Of a stretch of 64,000 bases of DNA, positions 35,628 to 47,849 are shown in pieces (positions within the stretch are counted from its first letter, which is position 1; every line of letters begins with the position of its first letter). The DNA is taken from assembly GCF_029227915.1 (NCBI RefSeq), contig NC_079882.1, positions 434,001 to 498,000 on the forward strand. Direction: 5' to 3'. This DNA comes from Hydractinia symbiolongicarpus (lineage: Eukaryota > Cnidaria > Hydrozoa > Anthoathecata > Hydractiniidae). Under the pieces are notes generated by a model that made no database searches, had not been told where the DNA came from, and saw nothing but the letters and a program-made list of their open reading frames with translations. The position numbers and the translations under genes are program-made.

Positions 35628-37250
35628 AAATCGTTAGGGAAATGAGTTTACTCCCTGGGTACTTTCTTTGTATACTTTTGACTATACGGGCCGAGTCCGG
35701 GATTTACGGGAAATCGCGTGTTTTCGTTTGCCGGCGATTAAACTTCTTTTTTTCAGCGTCTCATCAAAAATGAAAACATTTTTGAAAACTACAAGTCTCA
35801 TGCGTTTTAGTGATGAAAAAATGATTTAAAAAATCGTTCGGGAAATGAGTTTACTCCCTGGGTACTTTCTTTGTAAACTTTTGACTATACGGGCCGAGTC
35901 CACGATTTACGGGAAAGTGCGTGTTTTCGTTTGCCGGCGATTAAACTCCTTTTTTTCAGCGTCTCATCAAAAATAAAAATTTTTTGAAAACTACAAGTCT
36001 CATGCGTTTTAGTGATGAAAAAATAATTTAAAAAATCGTTAGGGAAATGAGTTTACTCCCTGGGTACTTTCTTTGTATACTTTTGACTATACGGGCCGAG
36101 TCCGGGATTTACGGGAAATCGCGTGTTTTCGTTTGCCGGCGATTAAACTTCTTTTTTTCAGCGTCTCATCAAAAATGAAAACATTTTTGAAAACTACAAG
36201 TCTCATGCGTTTTAGTGATGAAAAAATGATTTAAAAAATCGTTCGGGAAATCAGTTTACTCCCTGGGTACTTTCTTTGTAAACTTTTGACTATACGGGCC
36301 GAGTCAACGATTTACGGGAAAGTGCGTGTTTTCGTTTGCCGGCGATTAAACTCCTTTTTTTCAGCGTCTCATCAAAAATAAAAATTTTTTTGAAAACTAC
36401 AAGTCTCATGCGTTTTACTGGTGAAAAAATAATTTAAAAAATCGTTCCGGAAATGAGTTTACTCCCTGGGTACTTTCTTTGTATACCTTTGACTAAACGG
36501 GCCGAGTCAGGGACTTACGGGAAATCGCGGGTTTCCGTTTGCCAGCGAATAAACTTCTTTTTGTCAGCGTCTCATTAAAAATGAAAACATTTTAGAAAAC
36601 TACAAGTCTCATGCGTTTTAGTGCTGAAAAAATAATTTAAAAAATCGTTCGGAAAATGAGTTTACTGCCTGGTTAATTTCTTTGTATACTTTTGACTATA
36701 CGGGCCGAGTCCGGGATTTACGGGAAATCGCGGGTTTCCGTTTGCCGGCGATTAAACTTCTTTTATTCAGCGTCTCATCAAAAATGAAAACATTTTTGAA
36801 AATTACAAGTCTCATGCGATTTACTGGTAAAAAAATAATTTAAAAAATCGTTCGGGAAATGAGTTTACTCCCTGGGTACTTTCTTTGTATACTTCTGACT
36901 AAACGGGCCGAGTCAGGGATTTACGGGAAATCGCGGGTTTCCGTTTGCCGGCGATTAAACTTCTTTTTGTCAGCGTCTCATTAAAAATGAAAACATTTTT
37001 GAAAACTACAAGTCTCATGCGTTTTAGTGCTGAAAAAATAATTTAAAAAATCGTTCGGAAAATGAGTTTACTCCCTGGGTAATTTCTTTGTATACTTTTG
37101 ACTATACGGGCCGAGTTCGGGATTTACGGGAAATCGTGTGTTTTCGTTTGTCGGCGATTAAACTTCTTTTATTCAACGTCTCATCAAAAATGAAAACATT
37201 TTTGAAAATTACAAGTCTCATGCGTTTTAGTGAGGAAAAAATAATTCATA
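35628..37250 (+). repeat. 1623-bp higher-order repeat, copy 2 (8 monomers)
   Basis: Second copy of 34005-35627. Individual monomers of this block reappear, less regularly, around 41100-42200 (for example ACTGCCTGGTTAATTTC at about 41565). Confidence 0.82.
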
Positions 37251-40249
37251 AAATCGTTCGGGAAATGAGTTTACTCCCTGGGTACTTTCTTTGTATACTT
37301 TTGACTATTCGGGCCGAGTCCGGGATTTACGGGAAATCGCGGGTTTTCGTTTGCCGGCGATTAAACTTATTTTATTCAGCGTCTCAAAAAAAATGAAAAC
37401 ATTTATGAAAACTACAAGTCTCATGCGTTTTACTGGTGAAAAAATAATGTAAAAAATCGTTCGGGAAATGGGTTTACTCCCTGGGTACTTTCCTTGTGTA
37501 CTTTTGACTATACGGGCCGAGTCCGGGATTTACGAAAAATCGCGGGTTTTCGTTTGCCGGCAATTAAACTTCTTTTATTCAGCGTCTCATCAAAAATGAA
37601 AACATTTTTGAAAACTAAAAGTCTCATGCGTTTTAGCGCTGAAAAAATAATTTAAAAAATCGTTCGGAAAATGAGTTTACTCCCTGGGTAATTTCTTTGT
37701 ATACTTTTAACTATACGGGCCGAGTTCGGGATTTACGGGAAATCGCGGGTTTCCGTTTGCCGGCGATTAAACTTCTTTTTGTCAGCGTCTCATTAAAAAT
37801 GAAAACATTTTAGAAAATTACAAGTCTCATGCGTTTTAGTGCTGAAAAAATAATTTAAAAAATCGTTCGGAAAATGAGTTTACTGCCTGGGTAATTTCTT
37901 TGTATACTTTTGACTATACGGGCCGAGTCCGGGATTTACGGGAAATTGCGGGTTTCCGTTTGCCGGCGATTAAACTTCTTTTATTCAGCGTCTCATCAAA
38001 AATGAAAACATTTTTGAAAATTTCAAGTCTCATGCGATTCACTGGTAAAAAAATAATTTAAAAAATCGTTCGGGAAATGAGTTTACTCCCTGGGTACTTT
38101 CTTTGTATACTTCTGACTAAACGGGCCGAGTCAGGGATTTACGGGAAATCGCGGGTTTCCGTTTGCCGGCGATTAAACTTCTTTTTGTCAGCGTCTCATT
38201 AAAAATGAAAACATTTTTGAAAACTACAAGTCTCATGCGTTTTAGCGCTGAAAAAATAATTTAAAAAATCGTTCGGAAAATGAGTTTACTCCCTGGGTAA
38301 TTTCTTTGTATACTTTTGACTATACGGGCCGAGTTCGGGATTTACGGGAAATCGTGGGTTTTCGTTTGCCGGCGATTAAACTTCTTTTTTTCAACGTCTC
38401 ATCAAAAATGAAAACATTTTTGAAAATTACAAGTCTCATGCGTTTTAGTGCTGAAAAAATAATTTAAAAAATCGTTCGGAAAATGAGTTTACTGCCTGGG
38501 TAATTTCTTTGTATACTTTTGACTATACGGGCCGAGTCCGGGATTTACAGGAAATCGCGGGTTTCCGTTTGCCGGCGATTAAACTTCTTTTATTCAGCGT
38601 CTCATCAAAAATGTAAACATTTTTGAAAATTACAAGTCTCATGCGATTCACTGGTAAAAAAATAATTTAAAAAATCGTTCGGGAAATGAGTTTACTCCCT
38701 GGGTACTTTCTTTGTATACTTCTGACTAAACGGGCCGAGTCAGGGATTTACGGGAAATCGCGGGTTTCCGTTTGCCGGCGATTAAACTTCTTTTTGTCAG
38801 CGTCTCATTAAAAATGAAAACATTTTTGAAAACTACAAGTCTCATGCGATTTACTGGTAAAAAAATAATTTAAAAAATCGTTCGGGAAATGAGTTTACTC
38901 CCTGGGTACTTTCTTTCTATACTTTTGACTATACGGGCCGAGTTCGGGATTTACGGGAAATCGCGGGTTTTCGTTTGCCGGCGATTAAACTTCTTTTTTT
39001 CAGCGTCTCATTAAAAATAAAAACATTTTTGAAAACTACAAGTCTCATGCGTTTTAGTGCTGAAAAAATAATTTAAAAAATCGTTCGGAAAATGAGTTTA
39101 CTCCCTGGGTAATTTCTTTGTATACTTTTGACTATACGGGCCGAGTTCGGGATTTACGGGAAATCGCGGGTTTTCGTTTGCCGGCGATTAAACTTCTTTT
39201 ATTCAGCGTCTCATCAAAAATGAAAACATTTTTGAAAATTACAAGTCTCATGCGTTTTAGTAATGAAAAAATAATTTAAAAAATCGTTCGGAAAATGAGT
39301 TTACTGCCTGGGTAATTTCTTTGTATACTTTTGACTATACGGGCCGAGTCCGGGATTTACAGAAAATCGCGGGTTTCCGTTTGCCGGCGATTAAACTTCT
39401 TTTATTCAGCGTCTCATCAAAAATGTAAACATTTTTGAAAATTACAAGTCTCATGCGATTCACTGGTAAAAAAATAATTTAAAAAATCGTTCGGGAAAGG
39501 AGTTTACTCCCTGGGTACTTTCTTTGTATACTTCTGACTAAACGGGCCGAGTCAGGGATTTACGAGAAATCGCGGGTTTCCGTTTGCCGGCGATTAAACT
39601 TCTTTTTGTCAGCGTCTCATTAAAAATGAAAACATTTTTGAAAACTACAAGTCTCATGCGATTTACTGGTAAAAAAATAATTTAAAAAATCGTTCGGGAA
39701 ATGAGTTTACTCCCTGGGTACTTTCTTTCTATACTTTTGACTATACGGGCCGAGTTCGGGATTTACGGGAAATCGCGGGTTTTCGTTTGCCGGCGATTAA
39801 ACTTCTTTTTTTCAGCGTCTCATCAAAAATGAAAACATTTTTGAAAATTACAAGTCTCATGCGATTTACTGGTAAAAAAATAATTTAAAAAATCGTTCGG
39901 GAAATGAGTTTACTCCCTGGGTACTTTCTTTCTATACTTCTGACTAAACGGGCCGAGTCAGGGATTTTCGGGAAATCGCGGTTTTCCGTTTGCCGGCGAT
40001 TAAACTTCTTTTTGTCAGCGTCTCATTAAAAATAAAAACATTTTTGAAAACTACAAGTCTCATGCGTTTTAGTGCTGAAAAAATAATTTAAAAAATCGTT
40101 CGGAAAATGAGTTTACTCCCTGGGTAATTTCTTTGTATACTTTTGACTATACGGGCCGAGTTCGGGATTTACGGGAAATCGCGGGTTTTCGTTTGCCGGC
40201 GATTAAACTTCTTTTATTCAGCGTCTCATCAAAAATGAAAACATTTTTG

Positions 40250-41060
40250 AAAATTACAAGTCTCATGCGTTTTAGTAATGAAAAAATAATTTAAAAAATC
40301 GTTCGGGAAATGAGTTTACTCCCTGGGTACCTTCTTTGTATACTTTTGACTATACGGGTCGACTCCGGGGTTTACGGGAAATCGCGTGTTTTCGTTTGCC
40401 GGCGATTAAACTTCTTTTATTCAGCGTCTCATCGAAAATGAAAATTTTTTTGAAAACTACAAGTCTCATGCGTTTTAGTGATGAAAAAATAATTTATAAA
40501 ATCGTTCGGGAAATGAGTTTACTCCCTGGGTACTTTCTTTGTATACTTTTGACTATTCGGGCCGAGTCCGGGATTTACGGAAAATCGCGGGTTTTCGTTT
40601 GCCGGCAATTAAACTTCTTTTATTCAGCGTCTCATCAAAAATGAAAACATTTTTGAAAACTACAAGTCTCATGCGTTTTAGTAATGAAAAAATAATTTAA
40701 AAAATCGTTCGGGAAATGAGTTTACTCCCTGGGTACCTTCTTTGTATACTTTTGACTATACGGGTCGACTCCGGGGTTTACGGGAAATCGCGTGTTTTCG
40801 TTTGCCGGCGATTAAACTTCTTTTATTCAGCGTCTCATCGAAAATGAAAATTTTTTTGAAAACTACAAGTCTCATGCGTTTTAGTGATGAAAAAATAATT
40901 TATAAAATCGTTCGGGAAATGAGTTTACTCCCTGGGTACTTTCTTTGTATACTTTTGACTATTCGGGCCGAGTCCGGGAATTACGGAAAATCGCGGACTC
41001 GGCCCGAATAGTTTAGCAAATAGCAAATTTTCGTTTGCCGGCAATTAAACTTCTTTTATT
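40250..41060 (+). repeat. 406-bp dimer duplication
   Basis: Two dimers repeat at offset 406 (40336 and 40742). Both have CGGGTCGACTCCGGGG, AAATTTTTTTGAAAAC and AATTTATAAAATCG. The second copy carries the inverted insertion described at 40958-41012, which the first lacks. Confidence 0.8.
40958..41012. repeat. Perfect 19-bp inverted repeat made by an insertion
   Basis: ACTATTCGGGCCGAGTCCG (40958-40976) is followed after 17 bases by its exact reverse complement (40994-41012). The sister dimer at about 40552-40610 has the normal satellite here. The second arm and a following TAGCAAATAGCAAA tandem string are an insertion of about 31 bp. Confidence 0.9.
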
Positions 41061-42799
41061 CAGCGTCTCATCAAAAATGAAAACATTTTTGAAAACTACA
41101 AGTCTCATGCGTTTTAGTGATGAAAAAATGATTTAAAAAATCGTTCGGGAAATGAGTTTACTCCCTGGGTACTTTCTTTGTAAACTTTTGACTATACGGG
41201 CCGAGTCCGGGATTTACGGGAAAGTGCGTGTTTTCGTTTGCCGGCGATTAAACTCCTTTTTTTCAGCGTCTCATCAAAAATAAAATTTTTTTTGAAAACT
41301 ACAAGTCTCATGCGTTTTACTGGTGAAAAAATAATTTAAAAAATCGTTCCGGAAATGAGTTTACTCACTGGGTACTTTTTTTGTATACTTTTGACTAAAC
41401 GGGCCGAGTCAGGGACTTACGGGAAATCGCGGGTTTCCGTTTGCCAGCGATTAAACTTCTTTTTGTCAGCGTCTCATTAAAAATGAAAACATTTTAGAAA
41501 ACTACAAGTCTCATGCGTTTTAGTGCTGAAAAAATATTTTAAAAAATCGTTCGGAAAATGAGTTTACTGCCTGGTTAATTTCTTTGTATACTTTTGACTA
41601 TACGGGCCGAGTCCGGGATTTACGGGAAATCGCGGGTTTCCGTTTGCCGGCGATTAAACTTCTTTTATTCAGCGTCTCATCAAAAATGAAAACATTTTTG
41701 AAAATTACAAGTCTCATGCGATTTACTGGTAAAAAAATAATTTAAAAAATCGTTCGGGAAATGAGTTTACTCCCTGGGTACTTTCTTTGTATACTTCTGA
41801 CTAAACGGGCCGAGTCAGGGATTTACGGGAAATCGCGGGTTTCCGTTTGCCGGCGATTAAACTTCTTTTTGTCAGCGTCTATTTAAAAATGAAAACATTT
41901 TTGAAAACTACAAGTCTCATGCGTTTTAGTGCTGAAAAAATAATTTAAAAAATCGTTCGGAAAATGAGTTTACTCCCTGGGTAATTTCTTTGTATACTTT
42001 TGACTATACGGGCCGAGTTCGGGATTTACGGGAAATCGTGGGTTTTCGTTTGCCGGCGATTAAACTTCTTTTATTCAGCGTCTCATCAAAAATGAAAACA
42101 TTTTTGAAAATTACAAGTCTCATGCGTTTTAGTGATGAAAAAATAATTCATAAAATCGTTCGGGAAATGAATTTACTCCCTGGGTACTTTCTTTGTATAC
42201 TTTTGACTATTCGGGCCGAGTCCGGGATTTACGGGAAATCGCAGGTTTTCGTTTGCCGGCGATTAAACTTATTTTATTCAGCGTCTCAAAAAAAATGAAA
42301 ACATTTATGAAAACTCCAAGTCTCATGCGTTTTACTGGTGAAAAAATAATGTAAAAAATCGTTCGGGAAATGGGTTTACTCCCTGGGTACTTTCTTTGTG
42401 TACTTTTGACTATACGGGCCGAGTCCGGGATTTACGGAAAATCGCGGGTTTTCGTTTGCCGGCAATTAAACTTCTTTTATTCAGCGTCTCATCAAAAATG
42501 AAAACATTTTTGAAAACTACAAGTCTCATGCGTTTTACTGGTGAAAAAATAATTTAAAAAATCGTTCGGGAAATGAGTTTACTCCCTGGGTACTTTCTTT
42601 GTATACTTCTGACTAAACGGACCGAGTCAGGGACTTACGGGAAATCGCGGGTTTCCGTTTGCCGGCGATTAAACTTCTTTTTGTCAGCGTCTCATTAAAA
42701 ATGAAAACATTTTAGAAAATTACAAGTCTCATGCGTTTTGGTGCTGAAAAAATAATTTAAAAAATCGTTCGGAAAATGAGTTTACTGCCTGGGTAATTT

Positions 42800-42970
42800 C
42801 TTTGTATACTTTTGACTATACGGGCCGAGTCCGGGATTTACGGGAAATCGCGGGTTTCCGTTTGCCGGCGATTAAACATCTTTTATTCAGCGTATCATCA
42901 AAAATGAAAACATTTTTGAAAATTACAAGTCTCATGCGTTCGGGAAATGAGTTTACTCCCTGGGTACTTT
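42800..42970 (+). repeat. Satellite monomer with a 32-bp deletion
   Basis: CTCATGCGTT is joined directly to CGGGAAATGAG at 42940/42941. The normal 32 bp from TTTTAGTG-type sequence through AAAAAATCGTT is absent. The joint is at CGTT (42937-42940), which occurs at both edges of the missing segment in intact monomers. Confidence 0.85.
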
Positions 42971-45900
42971 CTTTGTATACTTTTGACTATTCGGGCCGAG
43001 TCCGGGATTTACGGGAAATCGCGGGTTTTCGTTTGCCGGCGATTAAACTTATTTTATTCAGCGTTTCAAAAAAAATGAAAACATTTATGAAAACTCCAAG
43101 TCTCATGCGTTTTGGTGCTGAAAAAATAATTTAAAAAATCGTTCGGAAAATGAGTTTACTCCCTGGGTACTTTCTTTGTATACTTCTGACTAAACGGGCC
43201 GAGTCAGGGACTTACGGGAAATCGCGGGTTTCCGTTTGCCGGCGATTAAACTTCTTTTTGTCAGCGTCTCATTAAAAATGAAAACATTTTAGAAAATTAC
43301 AAGTCTCATGCGTTTTGGTGCTGAAAAAATAATTTAAAAAATCGTTCGGAAAATGAGTTTACTGCCTGGGTAATTTCTTTGTATACTTTTGACTATACGG
43401 GCCGAGTCCGGGATTTACGGGAAATCGCGGGTTTCCGTTTGCCGGCGATTAAACTTCTTTTATTCAGCGTCTCATCAAAAATGAAAACATTTTTGAAAAT
43501 TACAAGTCTCATGCGATTCACTGGTAAAAAAATAATTTAAAAAATCGTTCGGGAAATGAGTTTACTCCCTGGGTACTTTCTTTGTATACTTCTGACTAAA
43601 CGGGCCGAGTCAGGGATTTACGGGAAATCGCGGGTTTCCGTTTGCCGGCGATTAAACTTCTTTTTGTCAGCGTCTCATTAAAAATGAAAACATTTTTGAA
43701 AACTACAAGTCTCATGCGTTTTAGCGCTGAAAAAATAATTTAAAAAATCGTTCGGAAAATGAGTTTACTCCCTGGGTAATTTCTTTGTATACTTTCGACT
43801 ATACGGGCCGAGTTCGGGATTTACGGGAAATCGCGGGTTTTCGTTTGCCGGCGATTAAACTTCTTTTATTCAACGTCTCATCAAAAATGAAAACATTTTT
43901 GAAAATTATAAGTCTCATGCGTTTTAGTAAAGAAAAATTAATTCAAAAAATCGTTCGGGAAATGAGTTTACTCCCTGGGTACCTCCTTTGTATACTTTTG
44001 ATTATACGGGTCGACTCCGGGGTTTACGGGAAATCGCGTGTTTTCGTTTGCCGGCGATTAAACTTCTTTTATTCAGCGTCTCATCGAAAATGAAAAATTT
44101 TTTGAAAACTACAAGTCTCATGCGTTTTAGTGATGAAAAAATAATTTAAAAAATCGTTCGGGAAATGAATTTTCACCCTGGGTACTTTCTTTGTATACTT
44201 TTGACTATACGGGCCGAGTCCGGGATTTACGGGAAATCGCGGGTTTTCGTTTGCCGGCGATTAAACTTATTTTATTCAGCGTCTCAAAAAAAATGAAAAC
44301 ATTTTTGAAAACTACAAGTCTCATGCGTTTTACTGGTGAAAAAATAATGTAAGAAATCGTTCGGGAAATGGGTTTACTCCCTGGGTACTTCTTTTGTGTA
44401 CTTTTGACTATACGGGCCGAATCCGGGATTTACGGAAAATCGCGGGTTTTCGTTTGCCGGCAATTAAACTTCTTTTATTCAGCGTCTCATCAAAAATGAA
44501 AACATTTTTGAAAACTACAAGTCTCATGCGTTTTAGTGATGAAAAAATAATTTAAAAAATCGTTCGGGAAATGAGTTTACACCCTGGGTACTTTCTTTGT
44601 ATACTTTTGACTATACGGGCCGAGTCCGGGATTTACGGGAAATCGTGGGTTTTCGTTTGCCGGCGATTAAACTTATTTTATTCAGCGTCTCAAAAAAAAT
44701 GAAAACATTTTTGAAAACTACAAGTCTCATGCGTTTTACTGGTGAAAAAATAATGTAAGAAATCGTTCGGGAAATGGGTTTACTCCCTGGGTACTTTTTT
44801 TGTGTACTTTTGACTATACGGGCCGAGTCCGGGATTTACGGAAAATCGCGGGTTTTCGTTTGCCGGCAATTAAACTTCTTTTATTCAGCGTCTCATCAAA
44901 AATGAAAACATTTTTGAAAACTACAAGTCTCATGCGTTTTAGTGATGAAAAAATGATTTAAAAAATCGTTCGGGAAATGAGTTTACTCCCTGGGTACTTT
45001 CTTTGTATACTTTTGACTATACGGGCCGAGTCCGGGATTTTCGGGAAATCGCGTGTTTTCGTTTGCCGGCGATTAAACTCCTTTTTTTCAGCGTCTCATC
45101 AAAAATAAATTTTTTTTTGAAAACTACAAGTCTCATGCGTTTTACTGGTGAAAAAATAACTTAAAAAATCGTTCGGGAAATGAGTTTACTCCCTGGGTAC
45201 TTTCTTTGTATACTTCTGACTAAACGGGACGAGTCAAGGATTTACGGAAAATGGCGGGTTTTTGTTTGCCGGCAATTAAACTTCTTTTATTCAGCGTCTC
45301 ATCAAAAATGAAAACATTTTTGAAAACTACAAGTCTCATGCGTTTTAGTGATGAAAAAATGATTTAAAAAATCGTTCGGGAAATGAGTTTACTCCCTGGG
45401 TACTTTCTTTGTATACTTTTGACTATGCGGGCCGAGTCCGGGATTTACGGGAAATCGCGTGTTTTCGTTTGCCGGCGATTAAACTCCTTTTTTTCAGCGT
45501 CTCATCAAAAATAAAATTTTTTTTGAAAACTACAAGTCTCATGCGTTTTACTGGTGAAAAAATAATTTAAAAAATCGTTCGGGAAATGAGTTTACTCCCT
45601 GGGTACTTTCATTGTATACTTCTGACTAAACGGGCCGAGTCAGGGACTTACGGGAAATCGCGGGTTTCCGTTTGCCGGCGATTAAACTTCTTTTTGTCAG
45701 CGTCTCCTTAAAAATGAAAACATTTTTGAAAACTACAAGTCTCATGCGTTTTAGTGCTGAAAAAACAATTTAAAAAATCGTTCGGAAAATGAGTTTACTC
45801 CCTGGGTAATTTCTTTGTATACTTTTGACTATACGGGCCGAGTCCGGGATTTACGGGAAATCGCGGGTTTTCGTTTGCCGGCGATTAAACTTCTTTTATT

Positions 45901-47849
45901 CAGCGTCTCATCAAAAATGAAAACATTTTTGAAAACTACAAGTCTCATGCGATTTACTGGTAAACAAATAATTTAAAAAATCGTTCGGGAAATGAGTTTA
46001 CTCCCTGGGTACTTTCTTTGTATACTTCTGACTAAACGGTCCGAGTCAGGGATTTACGGGAAATCGCGGGTTTCCGTTTGCCGGCGATTAAACTTCTTTT
46101 TGTCAGCGTCTCATTAAAAATGAAAACATTTTTGAAAACTACAAGTCTCATGCGTTTTAGTGCTGAAAAAATAATTTAAAAAATCGTTCGGAAAATGAGT
46201 TTACTCCCTGGGTAATTTCTTTGTATACTTTTGACTATACGGGCCGAGTCCGGGAATAACGGGAAATCGCGGGTTTGCCGGCGATTAAACTTCTTTTATT
46301 CAGCGTATCATCAAAAATGAAAACATTTTTGAAAATTACAAGTCTCATGCGATTTACTGGTAAAAAAATAATTTAAAAAATCGTTCGGGAAATGAGTTTA
46401 CTTCCTGGGTACTTTCTTTGTATACTTCTGACTAAACGGTCCGAGTCAGGGATTTACGGGAAATCGCGGGTTTCCGTTTGCCGGCGATTAAACTTCTTTT
46501 TGTCAGCGTCTCATTAAAAATGAAAACATTTTTGAAAACTACACGTCTCATGCGTTTTAGTGCCGAAAAAATAATTTAAAAAATCGTTCGGAAAATGAGT
46601 TTACTCCCTGGGTAATTTCTTTGTATACTTTTGACTATACGGGTCGTCTCCGGGGTTTACGGGAAATCGCGTGTTTTCGTTTGCCGGCGATTAAACTTCT
46701 TTTATTCAGCGTCTCATCAAAAATGAAAACATTTTTGAAAACTACAAGTCTCATGCGATTTACTGGTAAGCAAATAATTTAAAAAATCGTTCGGGAAATG
46801 AGTTTACTCCCTGGGTACTTTCTTTGTATACTTCTGACTAAACGGTCCGAGTCAGGGATTTACGGGAAATCGCGGGTTTCCGTTTGCCGGCGATTAAACT
46901 TCTTTTTGTCAGCGTCTCATTAAAAATAAAAACATTTTTGAAAACTACAAGTCTCATGCGTTTTAGTGCTGAAAAAATAATTTAAAAAATCGTTCGGAAA
47001 ATGAGTTTACTCCCTGGATAATTTCTTTGTATACTTTTGACTATACGGGCCGAGTCCGGGATTAACGGGAAATCGCGGATTTTCGTTTGCCGGCGATTAA
47101 ACTTCTTTTATTCAGCGTCTCATTAAAAATGAAAACATTTTTGAAAATTACAAGTCTCATGCGATTTACTGGTAAAAAAATAATTTAAAAAATCGTTCGG
47201 GAAATGAGTTTACTCCCTGGGTACTTTCTTTGTATACTTCTGACTAAACGGTCCGAGTCAGGGATTTACGGGAAATCGCGGGTTTCCGTTTGCCGGCGAT
47301 TAAACTTCTTTTTGTCAGCGTCTCATTAAAAATAAAAACATTTTTGAAAACTACACGTGTCATGCGTTTTAGTGCCGAAAAAATAATTTAAAAAATCGTT
47401 CGGAAAATGAGTTTACTCCCTGGGTAATTTCTTTGTATACTTTTGACTATACGGGTCGACTCCGGGGTTTACGGGAAATCGCGTGTTTTCGTTTGCCGGC
47501 GATTAAACTTCTTTTATTCAGCGTCTCATCGAAAATGAAAACATTTTTGAAAACTACAAGTCTCATGCGTTTTAGTGATGAAAAAATAGTTTAAGAAATC
47601 GTTCGGGAAATGAGTTAACTCCCTGGGTACTTTCTTTGTATACTTTTGACTATACGGGCCGAGTCCGGGATTTACGGGAAATCGCGGGTTTTCGTTTGCC
47701 GGCGATTAAACTTATTTTATTCAGCGTCTCAAAAAAAATGAAAACATTTTTGAAAACTACAAGTCTCATGCGTTTTACTGGTGAAAAAATAATTTAAAAA
47801 ATCGTTCGGGAAATGGGTTTACTCCCTGGGTACTTTCTTTGTGTACTTT

